From Nocardioides sp. REDSEA-S33_B3 (GTDB lineage: Bacteria > Actinomycetota > Actinomycetes > Propionibacteriales > Nocardioidaceae), in the NCBI GenBank assembly GCA_001627335.1, contig LUPK01000032.1, positions 1 through 64,000 of the forward strand: 64,000 nt of DNA, given 5' to 3'. Positions 11,290 to 20,027 of the stretch are shown in pieces. The position numbers and the translations under genes are program-made. Within the stretch, counting starts at the first letter, position 1; every line of letters starts with the position of its first letter. The notes beneath the pieces were generated by a model. It worked only from the letters and a program-made list of their open reading frames with translations. It did no database searches and had not been told where the DNA came from.

Positions 11290-14123
11290 CAGTGCGCCGC
11301 CTCCCCCGCCACCAACTGGTCGCGCAGCCCCCGCCGGTGCTGCTCGAGGGCGGCCAGCTCACCGAACATCCGGTTGTAGCTGTCGGGGTCCTCGACGGGG
11401 TTGGTGCGCTGGAGCCGCGACTTCACCGCCTCGATGCGGCGGGCCGCGGTGAGCTCGAGCAGGCGGACCATGTGGTGGTTGACGTACGCCGCGTCCGGCT
11501 CCTTGGGCGTCAGCAACGGCTCCACGGCCAGCGCCGAGATCGCCGAGGTCACCTCGGGGTCGGTGGCCCCGTCACGGAGCCTCTGCGCCCAGGCCGGGTC
11601 CCCGTTGCCGGCGCCCGGTCCACCCAGGGCCGCGACGACCTCCCAGATCGAGCGGTAGACGGGGTGGGTGAAGTCGTCGGGACCGATCTCGCTGCTGCGT
11701 CGGCCGATCGTCATGGGGCGCTGCACGACGAGCTTGAGCAGCTCGCGCTCGAGGCGGAAGCGCGGGTCCCGGAGGTCCGGGCCCGCGGCGCGTGGCGCGG
11801 GCGGCGGTGCCTTCGCGGCTGGTGCGGCGGACGCGGGGCGCTGCTTCACCCGTCGCGTCTCGGCCAGCACCGTGTTGGGGTCGATGTCGGCCCCGATCAT
11901 CCGGGAGATCTCCTGCGCGAACGCGGTCACCTTGGACTGGTCGCGCACCGAGGCCACGACCTTGGCAGCCTCGCGCATCGCGTCGATGCGGCCGTCGGCG
12001 CGGTCCAGGTCGTACTTGCCGATGATGTTGCCGATGACGAACCGGTACAGCGGCACCCGGCGCGCGACGAGCTCGCGCACGGCCGCCTCGCCGGTGGGCA
12101 GGTCGTCGGTGGACATCCGCAGGTCGCACGGGTCCATGCCCGAGGGCTCGACCGCGACGTAGGTCTGTGAGACGAAGTTCTGGTCGCCGTCGAAGGCGCG
12201 CAGCGCGGCCTTCTGACCGGCGGCGTCGCCGTCGAAGGTGAAGATGACCTCGCCGCGGAACTCCTCGTGGTCGTGGAGGAAGCGGCGCAGCACCCGCGCG
12301 TGGTCGTCGCCGAACGCGGTGCCGCAGGTGGCCACGGCGGTGCCGACGCCGGAGAGGTGGCAGGCCATCACGTCGGTGTAGCCCTCGACGATCACCGCCT
12401 GGCTCGAGCGACCGATCTCCTTGCGCGCCAGGTCGATGCCGTAGAGCACCTGGGACTTCTTGTAGATCGGTGTCTCGGCGGTGTTGAGGTACTTCGCCTC
12501 GATGCGGTCGTCGTCGAAGATCCGTCGCGCGCCGAAACCGATCGTCTCGCCGCTCGGCTCGCGGATCGGCCACAGCAGCCGCCCGCGGAACTTGTCGTAC
12601 GGCGACCGGCCCACCGCCACGAGCCCCGCCACCGTCAGCTCCTCGACCGAGAAGCCCTTCTGCTGCAGGTGCCGGTAGAGCACCTCGCCGCCGCGCGGGG
12701 CGAAGCCGATCCCGAACATCTCGGCGGCGGCCTTGTCAAAGCCGCGCTCGGCGAGGAACTGCCGGGCGACCAGGGCGTCGGGAGACCCGAGCTGGTCGGC
12801 GTAGAACTCCTGGGCGTGCCGGTGGGCCTCCACCAACCGGTTGCGCGGCGGCCCCTTGGGCCGGTCGTCGCGCTCGTCGCCGTCGACGCGCTGCAGCGCG
12901 ACGCCGGCCTTGTCGGCCAGGCGCTCGACCGCCTCACCGAAGGACAGCGCGTCGATCTTCATCAGGAAGGTGATGACGTCACCGCCCTCCTGGCACCCGA
13001 AGCAGTTGCCGGTGAGGATGTTGTCCTCCAGCGTGAAGGCGGCGCCGTCCGGGACCTCGGCGCAGTACACCTCCTCCTCGCGGTCGCTCCACTCGACCTC
13101 CTGGACCACCCAGCCCCGACGGCTGAACTGCTTGTGCTGTGTCTCGAAGCGGCGCCGATGCTCGTCGAGGAGGAAGAACTCAGGCTCCAGGTCCTCGTTC
13201 ACCAGGTGGATGCGGAAGAGGTCGCTGTCCTCGACGCCCAGGCCCTTCCTCGACTGGGACGTGACGCCGTAGGTGGCGATGCCGAGGGTGGTGCACAGGT
13301 CGCGGACGAACTCGAGGTTCTCGCGATGAGCGGAATTGAGGATCACTGTCCCGTCGGAAGCCACGCACCCGTCCGCCGCGAAGTAACCCGCCAGCCAGCC
13401 GTACAGGTACGACACCGACTCGGTGAGCGCCGGCAGATCCTTGAAGTACGCCGGGAGGTCGTGAACCAGCAGGTTCTCGCCGACCGAGCTGGTGTGGCTG
13501 TGCGGGAACCACTTGAGCATGGCGAGGTCCGTCGGCGGACACACCAGGGCACGAGAGCCGCGGTAGGTGCGGGTCCCGTCGCCGAACGTGAAGCCCCTCG
13601 CGATCCCGAACGGGGAAGGGCGACTGCGCCGGATTCGTGATCTGGGGAACTTCGGAACGAGTCGGTCGCCCGCCTTCAGGTCGCTGGTGAGGACCTCCTT
13701 CTGCGAGCGTCCTCCGGCGCCGGAGCGGATGAACCAGCGGTGCCCGTCGGTCGCGAAGATGTCCTTGCGCTGGCGGTTCCGGGTGACCGTGATCCGCATC
13801 AGGCGCTGCACGCCGTAGGACTTGAACGGCGCCTCCTGCCAGTCGCCGTGCCGGTCGAGGATGCGGTGCGTCCCGCCGACCAGGTCCCTGATCTCCCGCA
13901 CCCCCTGGTCGGTGAGCACGCGGGTCTCACCGGCGAGGCAGTGGAAGAACCCACGGCTCGGCGTGACGTGGAAGGACGGGGACTTCTCGTCGTGGAAGGG
14001 GCACAGGCCCTTCAGGGAACCGCCGCCGGCGTTGCGCAGCGTGACGTACTGCGAGACGACCTCGTCGATCCGGGCCTTCTCACGCACCTCGGCGATGCTG
14101 TCGTCTCGGATCCGGCCCACCAC
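11289..14123 (-). CDS. dnaG: DNA primase DnaG interrupted by an intein
   Basis: Primase that makes RNA primers for chromosome replication. The 944-residue precursor contains a 312-residue intein (residues 62-373). Removing it leaves 632 residues, a normal actinobacterial DnaG length. Exteins: CHC2 zinc finger (C41, H44, then C374 and C377 after the intein), an RNA polymerase/TOPRIM core with EGYTDV and FDGDAAG, and a C-terminal DnaB-binding region (about 770-944). The intein sits directly before the third zinc ligand, so the zinc finger assembles correctly only after splicing. GTG start at 14123; the ribosome binding site is weak. The gene leads into the conserved hypothetical gene. The dnaG-dgt neighbourhood matches that in mycobacteria, with a dehydrogenase gene inserted. 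Confidence 0.96.
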   Translation of the reverse strand: MVGRIRDDSIAEVREKARIDEVVSQYVTLRNAGGGSLKGLCPFHDEKSPSFHVTPSRGFFHCLAGETRVLTDQGVREIRDLVGGTHRILDRHGDWQEAPFKSYGVQRLMRITVTRNRQRKDIFATDGHRWFIRSGAGGRSQKEVLTSDLKAGDRLVPKFPRSRIRRSRPSPFGIARGFTFGDGTRTYRGSRALVCPPTDLAMLKWFPHSHTSSVGENLLVHDLPAYFKDLPALTESVSYLYGWLAGYFAADGCVASDGTVILNSAHRENLEFVRDLCTTLGIATYGVTSQSRKGLGVEDSDLFRIHLVNEDLEPEFFLLDEHRRRFETQHKQFSRRGWVVQEVEWSDREEEVYCAEVPDGAAFTLEDNILTGNCFGCQEGGDVITFLMKIDALSFGEAVERLADKAGVALQRVDGDERDDRPKGPPRNRLVEAHRHAQEFYADQLGSPDALVARQFLAERGFDKAAAEMFGIGFAPRGGEVLYRHLQQKGFSVEELTVAGLVAVGRSPYDKFRGRLLWPIREPSGETIGFGARRIFDDDRIEAKYLNTAETPIYKKSQVLYGIDLARKEIGRSSQAVIVEGYTDVMACHLSGVGTAVATCGTAFGDDHARVLRRFLHDHEEFRGEVIFTFDGDAAGQKAALRAFDGDQNFVSQTYVAVEPSGMDPCDLRMSTDDLPTGEAAVRELVARRVPLYRFVIGNIIGKYDLDRADGRIDAMREAAKVVASVRDQSKVTAFAQEISRMIGADIDPNTVLAETRRVKQRPASAAPAAKAPPPAPRAAGPDLRDPRFRLERELLKLVVQRPMTIGRRSSEIGPDDFTHPVYRSIWEVVAALGGPGAGNGDPAWAQRLRDGATDPEVTSAISALAVEPLLTPKEPDAAYVNHHMVRLLELTAARRIEAVKSRLQRTNPVEDPDSYNRMFGELAALEQHRRGLRDQLVAGEAAH
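13005..13940 (-). mobile_element. DnaG intein with LAGLIDADG-type endonuclease domain
   Basis: An in-frame 312-residue insertion. It begins at Cys62 in CLAGETRVLTD (splicing block A), has TDGHRW as the TxxH block B (T125, H128), and ends DNILTGN before extein Cys374. The penultimate residue is Gly, not the usual His, and the terminal residue is Asn. Between the splicing blocks lies WLAGYFAADG (about 243-252), a LAGLIDADG-type motif; a second copy is not obvious. At 312 residues it is short for a bifunctional intein, so the nuclease may be reduced. The host site FFH/CFGC is among the most conserved segments of DnaG, as expected for a homing target. Confidence 0.93.
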
Positions 14124-14153
14124 GCGGCCGATCCTACGGGCGACGCGAGGAGG

Positions 14154-15092
14154 TCAGTAGGCGCCCGTCATCTGGTTGTGGAGAGGCTCCCCCACGGCGT
14201 AGCGGTGCAGCTGCTCGGCGACCAGACGGTGGGCGCGCGGCCACATCGCCGAGGACGCGCCGCCGACGTGCGGGCTGATCAGCAGGCCGGGGGCGTCCCA
14301 CCAGGGGCTCTCGGCGGGCAGCGGCTCGGTGTCGACCACGTCGACGGCGGCGATGAGCCGCTCGGAGCGCAGCTCCGCGAGGAGCGCGTCGGTCTCCACG
14401 ACGGCGCCGCGGGCCATGTTGACCAGCAGGGCACCGTCCTTCATCCGACCCAGGAACTCGGCGTCGACGAGGCCGCGGGTCTCGTCGGTCAGCGGACAGA
14501 TGAGGACGACCACGTCGGCGTGCGGCAGCAGGTCGGGCAGCTCGTCGAACCCATGCACCGGCCCGGTGTCCTCCTGGCGGGCCGTGCGCGCCACCCGCGC
14601 GACCTCGGTCTCGAACGGGAGCAGCCGCTGTTCGATGGCACGGCCGATGGCGCCGTACCCGACGAGGAGGACGCGCTTGTCGGCCAGCGCGGGTCGCCAG
14701 CGGGTGTTCCACCGCCGGGCGTCCTGGTCGCGCACCATCCCGGGAACGTCCCGGAGCGACGCCAGCACGAGGGCGAGGGTCAGCTCGGCGGTCGAGGTGT
14801 CGTGGATGCCGCGGCCGTTGCAGAGCAGCACGCCGTCGGGCACCCGGTCGCGGACGTTGTCGACGCCGGCCGAGAGCACCTGCACCACCTCGAGCGAGGA
14901 CATCCGCGGCAGGACGTCCCCCACGGCCGGTCCCATCTGGTACGGCGCGACGTAGAAGCGCACGTCCTCGACCGAGTCCGGGACGTGCTGAGTGGGGTCG
15001 ACCACCTCCAGGCGCAGCCCGCGGGGCAGCTCCCCCACCGCGGCCTCGAGGTGGGAGGGGTCGAAGGGCAGCCAGACGAGGGGGTCGCTCAC
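14154..15092 (-). CDS. D-2-hydroxyacid dehydrogenase family protein
   Basis: A 312-residue NAD-dependent oxidoreductase of the D-isomer 2-hydroxyacid dehydrogenase family, which interconverts 2-oxo acids and D-2-hydroxy acids. The Rossmann motif GYGAIGRAIE lies mid-protein, followed by the catalytic Arg in NMARGAVVE, the Glu in DTEPLP and the His in SPHVGG. I placed the start at the GTG at 15092, which overlaps the dgt stop codon (GTGA). A longer upstream frame is the antisense-type shadow of dgt. The pair is probably coupled to dgt. Substrate unknown. Confidence 0.88.
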   Translation of the reverse strand: MSDPLVWLPFDPSHLEAAVGELPRGLRLEVVDPTQHVPDSVEDVRFYVAPYQMGPAVGDVLPRMSSLEVVQVLSAGVDNVRDRVPDGVLLCNGRGIHDTSTAELTLALVLASLRDVPGMVRDQDARRWNTRWRPALADKRVLLVGYGAIGRAIEQRLLPFETEVARVARTARQEDTGPVHGFDELPDLLPHADVVVLICPLTDETRGLVDAEFLGRMKDGALLVNMARGAVVETDALLAELRSERLIAAVDVVDTEPLPAESPWWDAPGLLISPHVGGASSAMWPRAHRLVAEQLHRYAVGEPLHNQMTGAY

Positions 15093-16357
15093 GCCCGCGA
15101 CGCTACCCGGGGAGCCCGCAGCGCCTCCCAGCGCGAGACGGCCGAGGCGTCGGTGAGCGAGGCGACCTGGTCGACCACGACGCGCAGCCGGCCAGCATCG
15201 TCGGTGGCACCGTGCCAGTCGTCGGCGAAGGCACGGTCCAGGGAGTCCGGGCCGCGGTGGGCCAGCAGTGCGACGAGCTCGCCCAGCAGCTCGCGCTGGC
15301 GGGCCATGACGGCCAACCGGTCCTCGGCCTGCATGACGTAGTGGGCGGCGACCCCCTTGAGCACCAGCATCTCCAGCCCGGTGCGCCGCGGCACGACCAG
15401 GTCGGCCTCGTAGCGGACGAACGGTCCCGGGCCCGCGGCGTGGGTGGCGTGCTGGACCGCACCGCAGAAACGACCGATCAGGTCGCTGGTGAGGTTCTTC
15501 AGCGCGGCGAGCGAGGCCCGGCTGCCGTCGTAGGCCGCGTGCGGCCAGGAGCCCACCGCGCGCAGGTCGGCGAGGACCTCGTCGAGCTCGTCGTCGGCGA
15601 CGCCGGCCAGGTCGGAGGGGTACCACTCGCGCAGGGTCGCCCAGACCGCGGCCCGGTCGAGCCGGGTCAGGTCGACGCGGCCGGCGACCACGCCGTCCTC
15701 GACGTCGTGGACGGAGTAGGCGACGTCGTCGGCGAGATCCATCACCTGGGCCTCCAGGCAGCGGCGGGGCGGCTCGGCCGCAGGCACGCCGGCCCGCATC
15801 CACGAGAAGACCGGGCGGTCGTCGGCGTAGACGCCGAACTTGCCGTCGCGCAACTCCTCGGCACCCCAGGGGTACTTCGAGCAGGCGTCCAGGGTGGCGC
15901 GGGTGAGGTTGAGCCCCACCGAGCGCCCCTGCTGGTCGAAGGTCTTCGACTCCAGGCGGGTCAGCAGCCGCAGCGTCTGGGCGTTGCCCTCGAAGCCCCC
16001 GCACTCCACGGCCAGGTCCGCCAGCACGCGCTCACCGTTGTGCCCGAAGGGCGGGTGGCCCAGGTCGTGGGCCAGCGCCGCGGTCTCGGCGATGTCGGGG
16101 TGCGACCCGAGCGCCCGGGAGAGGTCCCGGGCTACCTGGGCCACCTCCAGGCTGTGGGTGAGCCGGTTGCGCACGAAGTCGTCGCTCTGCGGACCGACGA
16201 CCTGGGTCTTGGCGGCGAGCCGACGTGAGGACGCAGCGTGCACCACGCGCGCACGGTCCCGCTCGAAAGGGGTCCGCACGGGCGCGTCGACCCGCTTCGG
16301 CGGCTCGGGGACCAACCGTTCACGGGCGTGGTCGTCGTACAGCTCCAGGGCGTCCAT
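15089..16357 (-). CDS. dgt: deoxyguanosinetriphosphate triphosphohydrolase
   Basis: A 422-residue HD-domain dNTPase that hydrolyses dGTP or other dNTPs to the nucleoside and triphosphate, tuning nucleotide pools. Metal-binding residues are visible: H68 in LTHSLEV, the HD pair at 97-98 in AHDLGHPPFGHNGE, and a later DVAYSVHD segment containing the fourth ligand. Length and N-terminal segment (RVVHAASSRRLAAKTQV) are typical of the actinobacterial form. Its association with dnaG on the same strand fits a replication-linked role. Confidence 0.95.
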   Translation of the reverse strand: MDALELYDDHARERLVPEPPKRVDAPVRTPFERDRARVVHAASSRRLAAKTQVVGPQSDDFVRNRLTHSLEVAQVARDLSRALGSHPDIAETAALAHDLGHPPFGHNGERVLADLAVECGGFEGNAQTLRLLTRLESKTFDQQGRSVGLNLTRATLDACSKYPWGAEELRDGKFGVYADDRPVFSWMRAGVPAAEPPRRCLEAQVMDLADDVAYSVHDVEDGVVAGRVDLTRLDRAAVWATLREWYPSDLAGVADDELDEVLADLRAVGSWPHAAYDGSRASLAALKNLTSDLIGRFCGAVQHATHAAGPGPFVRYEADLVVPRRTGLEMLVLKGVAAHYVMQAEDRLAVMARQRELLGELVALLAHRGPDSLDRAFADDWHGATDDAGRLRVVVDQVASLTDASAVSRWEALRAPRVASRA

Positions 16358-16415
16358 CGGCGCCGAGCCTAGTGCGGGGCACCGTCAGCGGAGGTGCCCC
16401 GCCCGGGCGTCCTGG

Positions 16416-17330
16416 TCAGAACGTCGAGACGTGCACGTGGTCGTAGTGGTTGGCCGTGGCCGACCCGCGGTCCGACATCGGGCGCCAGCCCTCGCCGCCG
16501 CGCTCGACCGACCAGATGCGCTGGGAGTAGATCGCGTAGCTGACGCCGAGCTGTCCGGCGTTGGCGCGGACGAACTCCGCGACCTGCCAGCCGAGCTCGC
16601 CGGAGACCATGATGTCCACGGCGAGGCCGCGGCCGTGGTCGCCGCCGCCGGAGCGGAACGTGCCGTAGCTGGTGATGCTCGGGAACTGGGCGCAGACCGC
16701 ACGGTGCACCGCGGCGATGTTGGGGCTGACCCCGGCCGGGACGCTGGTGCCGTTGGTGCAGCTGGCGTTGGCGCTCGCGGCGGCGGGCCCGGTCTCGGGC
16801 TTCTCCTCCTGCAGGTAGCCCTGGGTGACCCAGCGCGCCTTGCCGTCGACGACGACCTCGTCGCGGCCGTAGAGCTCGCGACCGGTGACGAGCACCTTGC
16901 GCTCGGCGGCGATCGTGCCGACCTTCTTCGCCTTCTCGCCGGGCTCGGTCCACAGGTTCAGCGGTGCCGTGGTCCAGAGCTTGGTGTCGGCCTTCGCGAT
17001 GGCCTTCTCGACGGCCTTCTTCGCGAGCACGCGGTCGAGCTTGGTCTCGGCCTTCTCGATGGTGGCGCCCTCGACCGTGGTCAGGCCGGAGCGGTCCGAG
17101 GAGCGGCTCAGGACGGAGTCGCGGGAACCGAGGCCGGAGCCGCCGGTGGCCTGCTGGAGGTCGGCGGCGGTGGTCCGGGCGGTGACGGTCTCCGAGTCGG
17201 GGGCGTCGCTCAGGACGACTCCCAGGGAGATCACCGAGGCGGTGGCGACGAGGGCGAGAGGGCCGGCCACGAGGGTCGCTCGCGGCGTCCGGCGGGCATC
17301 GGTGTCCCGCTTGTGGCGACGATCTGCCAC
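16416..17330 (-). CDS. secreted SH3-like and VanY/M15-like cell-wall protein
   Basis: A 304-residue exported protein with a basic N-terminus followed by a hydrophobic segment (about 20-40). A charged, probably coiled stretch (about 85-115) precedes an SH3b-like region (about 116-172, with LNLWTEPGEKAKKVG). The C-terminal domain (about 190-304) has GGDHGRGLAVDIMV and NHYDHVHVSTF, matching the His/Asp pattern of M15/VanY-type or ARB_07466-like domains. That suggests binding or cleavage of peptidoglycan peptides, although the metal site was inferred from motifs. A palindromic CRP-type site lies upstream at 17484-17499. Confidence 0.8.
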   Translation of the reverse strand: MADRRHKRDTDARRTPRATLVAGPLALVATASVISLGVVLSDAPDSETVTARTTAADLQQATGGSGLGSRDSVLSRSSDRSGLTTVEGATIEKAETKLDRVLAKKAVEKAIAKADTKLWTTAPLNLWTEPGEKAKKVGTIAAERKVLVTGRELYGRDEVVVDGKARWVTQGYLQEEKPETGPAAASANASCTNGTSVPAGVSPNIAAVHRAVCAQFPSITSYGTFRSGGGDHGRGLAVDIMVSGELGWQVAEFVRANAGQLGVSYAIYSQRIWSVERGGEGWRPMSDRGSATANHYDHVHVSTF

Positions 17331-17483
17331 AGCGCTGATCCTTAGCTGTCGGGGTCGGGGGATGTGCGTGGACTGCCGAGCATCCGGTCGGATACCGGCC
17401 AGTACGCGTCCATCACTGAACCACAGGCCGACAATCGTGTCCGAATCTTGACCTGCTCTTCACGGGTGTTCCCGCTCACCTCG

Positions 17484-17499
17484 TGTGACGGGCGTCACG
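17484..17499. promoter_or_regulatory. candidate CRP/GlxR-type operator
   Basis: TGTGA-N6-TCACG, containing a perfect GTGAC-N4-GTCAC palindrome, lies about 155 bp upstream of the secreted cell-wall gene in an otherwise gene-free 193-bp interval. It fits the TGTGA-N6-TCACA consensus of actinobacterial CRP/GlxR regulators, which are known to control some cell-wall-remodelling genes. This is pattern-based only. Confidence 0.4.
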
Positions 17500-17523
17500 G
17501 TCGATGGCCGGGGCCACGGTCCA

Positions 17524-18666
17524 TCACCCGCCCGAGTGCAGGTCCTCCTCGACGGCGCAGCCGCTCCCGTCGGCGTCGTCGAGCCATCCCTCCGGCAGCA
17601 CCACCCGGTCACGCGGCGAACCCTGGCGCCCGCGCGGGGTGCCGAGCTCGGCGACGGGGAACGGCTCGTCGGGGTCGAGGTCGGCGAGCAGCGCGTCGAG
17701 GTCGGCCAGCGTGCTGACCAGGCCCAGGCTGCGTCGCATCGTGCCGCCGGCGGCGAAGCCCTTGAGGTACCACGAGACGTGCTTGCGGAACTCCTTGCAG
17801 CCGCGCTCCTCCCCCATGTGCTGGCACAGCAGCTCCGCGTGGCGGCGCATCATGTCGCGCACCTCGCCCAGGGTCGGCAGCGTCGCGACCTCCTCGCCGG
17901 CGAAGGCGGCGGCCAGGTCGCGGAACAGCCACGGCCGCCCCAGGCACCCGCGGCCCACGACCACGCCCGCAGCACCGGTCTCCTCCACCATCCGCAGCGC
18001 GTCGGCGGCCTCCCAGATGTCTCCGTTGCCCAGCACCGGGATGTCCACCGACGCGGCCAGCTCGCCGATGGCGTCCCAGTCAGCACGACCGGAGTACGCC
18101 TGCGCGACCGTGCGGCCGTGCAGCGCGATCGCCGCGCAGCCGCTCTCCTGGGCGATCCGGCCGGCGTCGAGGTAGGTCAGGTGGTCCTCGTCGATGCCCT
18201 TGCGGGTCTTCATCGTGACCGGCACGCCGTAGGGCGCCGCCGCGCGGACGGCGTGCTCGAGGATGTCGGCCAGCAGGCCGCGCTTCCATGGAAGCGCGCC
18301 CCCGCCACCCTTGCGCGTGACCTTGGGGACGGGGCAGCCGAAGTTCAGGTCGATGTGGGCGACGCCGTACTCCGCGCAGAGGATCTCGGTCGCCTTGCCG
18401 ACGTAGACGGGGTCGGTGCCGTAGAGCTGGACCGAGCGCGTGGTCTCCAGCTCGTCGAAGACCAGCATGTCCTTGGTGTGCTGGTCGCCCTCCACCAGGC
18501 CGCGGCTGGTGATCATCTCGCAGACGTAGAGGCCGGCGCCCTGCTCGGCGCAGAGCCGGCGGTACGCCGCGTTCGTGATGCCGGCCATCGGCGCGAGGAC
18601 CACCGGGGTCGGCACGTGGAGGGTGCCGAGGGTGAGACCGGCTGCCGGCGCGGGAGTGGCGGACAT
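17524..18666 (-). CDS. dusB: tRNA-dihydrouridine synthase
   Basis: A 380-residue FMN enzyme that reduces specific uridines in tRNA D-loops to dihydrouridine. The N-terminal barrel opens with LAPMAGITNAAYRRLC, the catalytic cysteine is C111 in NFGCPVPKV, and GNGDIWEAADA plus VVVGRGCLGRPW form the FMN phosphate site. Length is slightly above average because of a charged C-terminal tail. It is divergent from the phosphatase gene with only about 30 bp between starts. It is commonly annotated dusB in actinobacteria; the target position is not determined. Confidence 0.94.
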   Translation of the reverse strand: MSATPAPAAGLTLGTLHVPTPVVLAPMAGITNAAYRRLCAEQGAGLYVCEMITSRGLVEGDQHTKDMLVFDELETTRSVQLYGTDPVYVGKATEILCAEYGVAHIDLNFGCPVPKVTRKGGGGALPWKRGLLADILEHAVRAAAPYGVPVTMKTRKGIDEDHLTYLDAGRIAQESGCAAIALHGRTVAQAYSGRADWDAIGELAASVDIPVLGNGDIWEAADALRMVEETGAAGVVVGRGCLGRPWLFRDLAAAFAGEEVATLPTLGEVRDMMRRHAELLCQHMGEERGCKEFRKHVSWYLKGFAAGGTMRRSLGLVSTLADLDALLADLDPDEPFPVAELGTPRGRQGSPRDRVVLPEGWLDDADGSGCAVEEDLHSGG

Positions 18667-18698
18667 GCGTCCATGGTGCCGCCTGTCAGGCTGTGCGG

Positions 18699-19370
18699 GT
18701 GAATCGGCCGATGGACACCGACGCAGTGCTCGAGCTCGTGCGCGAGGTCGTCGCCGAGCACGTCACGCCGCACTTCGGTGCGCTCGAGCGGGACGACGTG
18801 TCGAGCAAGCGGCGCCCCGGGGACCTGGTGACCGTCGCCGACCGCGAGGCCGAGGCGGCGCTCTCCGCTGCCCTGGGCGCCGCCCACCCGGGGGCCCTCG
18901 TCGTCGGCGAGGAGGCCGTGTCCTCGGACCCGACCCTGCTGTGCGGCCTCTCGACGGCGGAGCACGCCTTCGTCGTCGACCCCGTCGACGGCACCCGCCA
19001 CTTCGTGGCCGGCTCGCCCGACCACGCCACGATGCTCGCCGAGCTGCGCCACGGTCGCACCGTGCGGAGCTGGATCTGGCAGCCCCAGCACAGCCGCGCC
19101 TACGTCGCCGAGCACGGGGCCGGGGCGTGGGCGGACGGTGTGCGGATCGAGCCCGCCACCGACCCCAGGACGCTCCGGCCGACGGGGACCTGCTGCGGCG
19201 TGGACTACCCCCGGTTGGCCGTGGGGCAGGCCGGCTGGGCGGCGTACGTGAAGAAGAAGCCGTGGGACCACCTGCCCGGCGGGCTGCTGCTCGCCGAGGC
19301 CGGCGGTCGTGTGGTGCGCCGCGCGGGGGTGCTGCTCGCGCTCAGCCCTTCCGCTTCGCGCCGAGCTTGA
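18699..19370 (+). CDS. inositol monophosphatase-family phosphatase
   Basis: A 223-residue Mg-dependent phosphatase of the IMPase/HisN/CysQ superfamily. Motifs are GDLVTVADREAE, the EE pair in VVGEEAV, DPVDGTRHF (metal-binding Asp residues) and PWDHLPGGLLLAEAGG near the C-terminus. The protein is shorter than typical (about 260). I prefer the GTG at 18699: it lies 6 nt after a CAGGCT hexamer, the spacing seen for several probable leaderless genes here. GTG 18693 and ATG 18711 are alternatives. Substrate (inositol phosphate, histidinol phosphate or PAP) is not decided. The last 29 bp overlap the convergent lipoprotein gene. Confidence 0.85.
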   Translation: MNRPMDTDAVLELVREVVAEHVTPHFGALERDDVSSKRRPGDLVTVADREAEAALSAALGAAHPGALVVGEEAVSSDPTLLCGLSTAEHAFVVDPVDGTRHFVAGSPDHATMLAELRHGRTVRSWIWQPQHSRAYVAEHGAGAWADGVRIEPATDPRTLRPTGTCCGVDYPRLAVGQAGWAAYVKKKPWDHLPGGLLLAEAGGRVVRRAGVLLALSPSASRRA

Positions 19371-20001
19371 GCACGTCGCCGGACCAGGTGATCGGGTTGA
19401 ACTCCTGCGCCGGGCGGAACGACACCGCGACGAGCTCCCCGGCGTCCGGGGCGAGGTAGACCAGGCACCGGGTGACCTTCTTGCCCGGCTTGAACTTCTT
19501 CGGGAAGTCGGTCGACGGGCAGGCGTCGAAGTCGCTGACGAAGGTGGAAGACTCCACCAGCGTGTCGTTGCCGTCGACGATGTAGAGCGGCGGACGCTCC
19601 CCGCCCAGGTCGGTCTCGCCCATGTTCTTGAAGGTCGCCTCGACGAAGTAGGGGTTGGCCTTCTTCAGCTGCTTGCCGAGCTTCCAGCCCTGGAAGGACT
19701 GCTTGAACGTCGTCCTGCGCATGTCGGTGACCGTGATGGCCAGCACGCCGACGGTCGACTGGTCGACCTCGTAGGCGACCGTGGCGGTGTCACCGAGCTC
19801 CAGGGCCGAGCCCTGGGTGGTGAGCTCGACCCCGTCGGGCACGTCGATGCTCGGGGTGGCCGAGGGCTCCTCGGTCGCGGACTCGGTGACCGACGGGCTC
19901 GCGCTCGGCTCGGCCTCGGGCTCCTCGGAGCCCGAGCAGCCCGCCAGTACCAGGGCGGGCAGCACCGCCGCCAGGGTCAGTCCCACCAGCCTCGTCCGCA
20001 T
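19342..20001 (-). CDS. lipoprotein of unknown function
   Basis: A 219-residue lipoprotein: basic start, hydrophobic stretch and lipobox LVLAGCSGS, then an acidic Ser/Thr/Pro-rich linker and a compact beta-rich domain (about 50-219). The beta-rich region resembles DUF4352-type immunoglobulin-like domains that sit outside the membrane. The ATG at 20001 fits the signal peptide best; a GTG five codons upstream is possible. It overlaps the phosphatase gene tail-to-tail and lies just downstream of glyS. Confidence 0.8.
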   Translation of the reverse strand: MRTRLVGLTLAAVLPALVLAGCSGSEEPEAEPSASPSVTESATEEPSATPSIDVPDGVELTTQGSALELGDTATVAYEVDQSTVGVLAITVTDMRRTTFKQSFQGWKLGKQLKKANPYFVEATFKNMGETDLGGERPPLYIVDGNDTLVESSTFVSDFDACPSTDFPKKFKPGKKVTRCLVYLAPDAGELVAVSFRPAQEFNPITWSGDVLKLGAKRKG

Positions 20002-20027
20002 CACGCCATTGTGCACGTGCTCAGCCC

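Noticed and set aside
13180..13542. A separate homing-endonuclease gene inside dnaG
   Set aside because: The LAGLIDADG-type motif is in frame with the exteins and flanked by splicing blocks, so it is part of the intein rather than a free-standing gene.
15093..16004. N-terminal extension of the 2-hydroxyacid dehydrogenase
   Set aside because: The extra 304 codons overlap dgt in a different frame and look like random Arg/Gly-rich sequence. The GTG at 15092 gives a normal-length enzyme.
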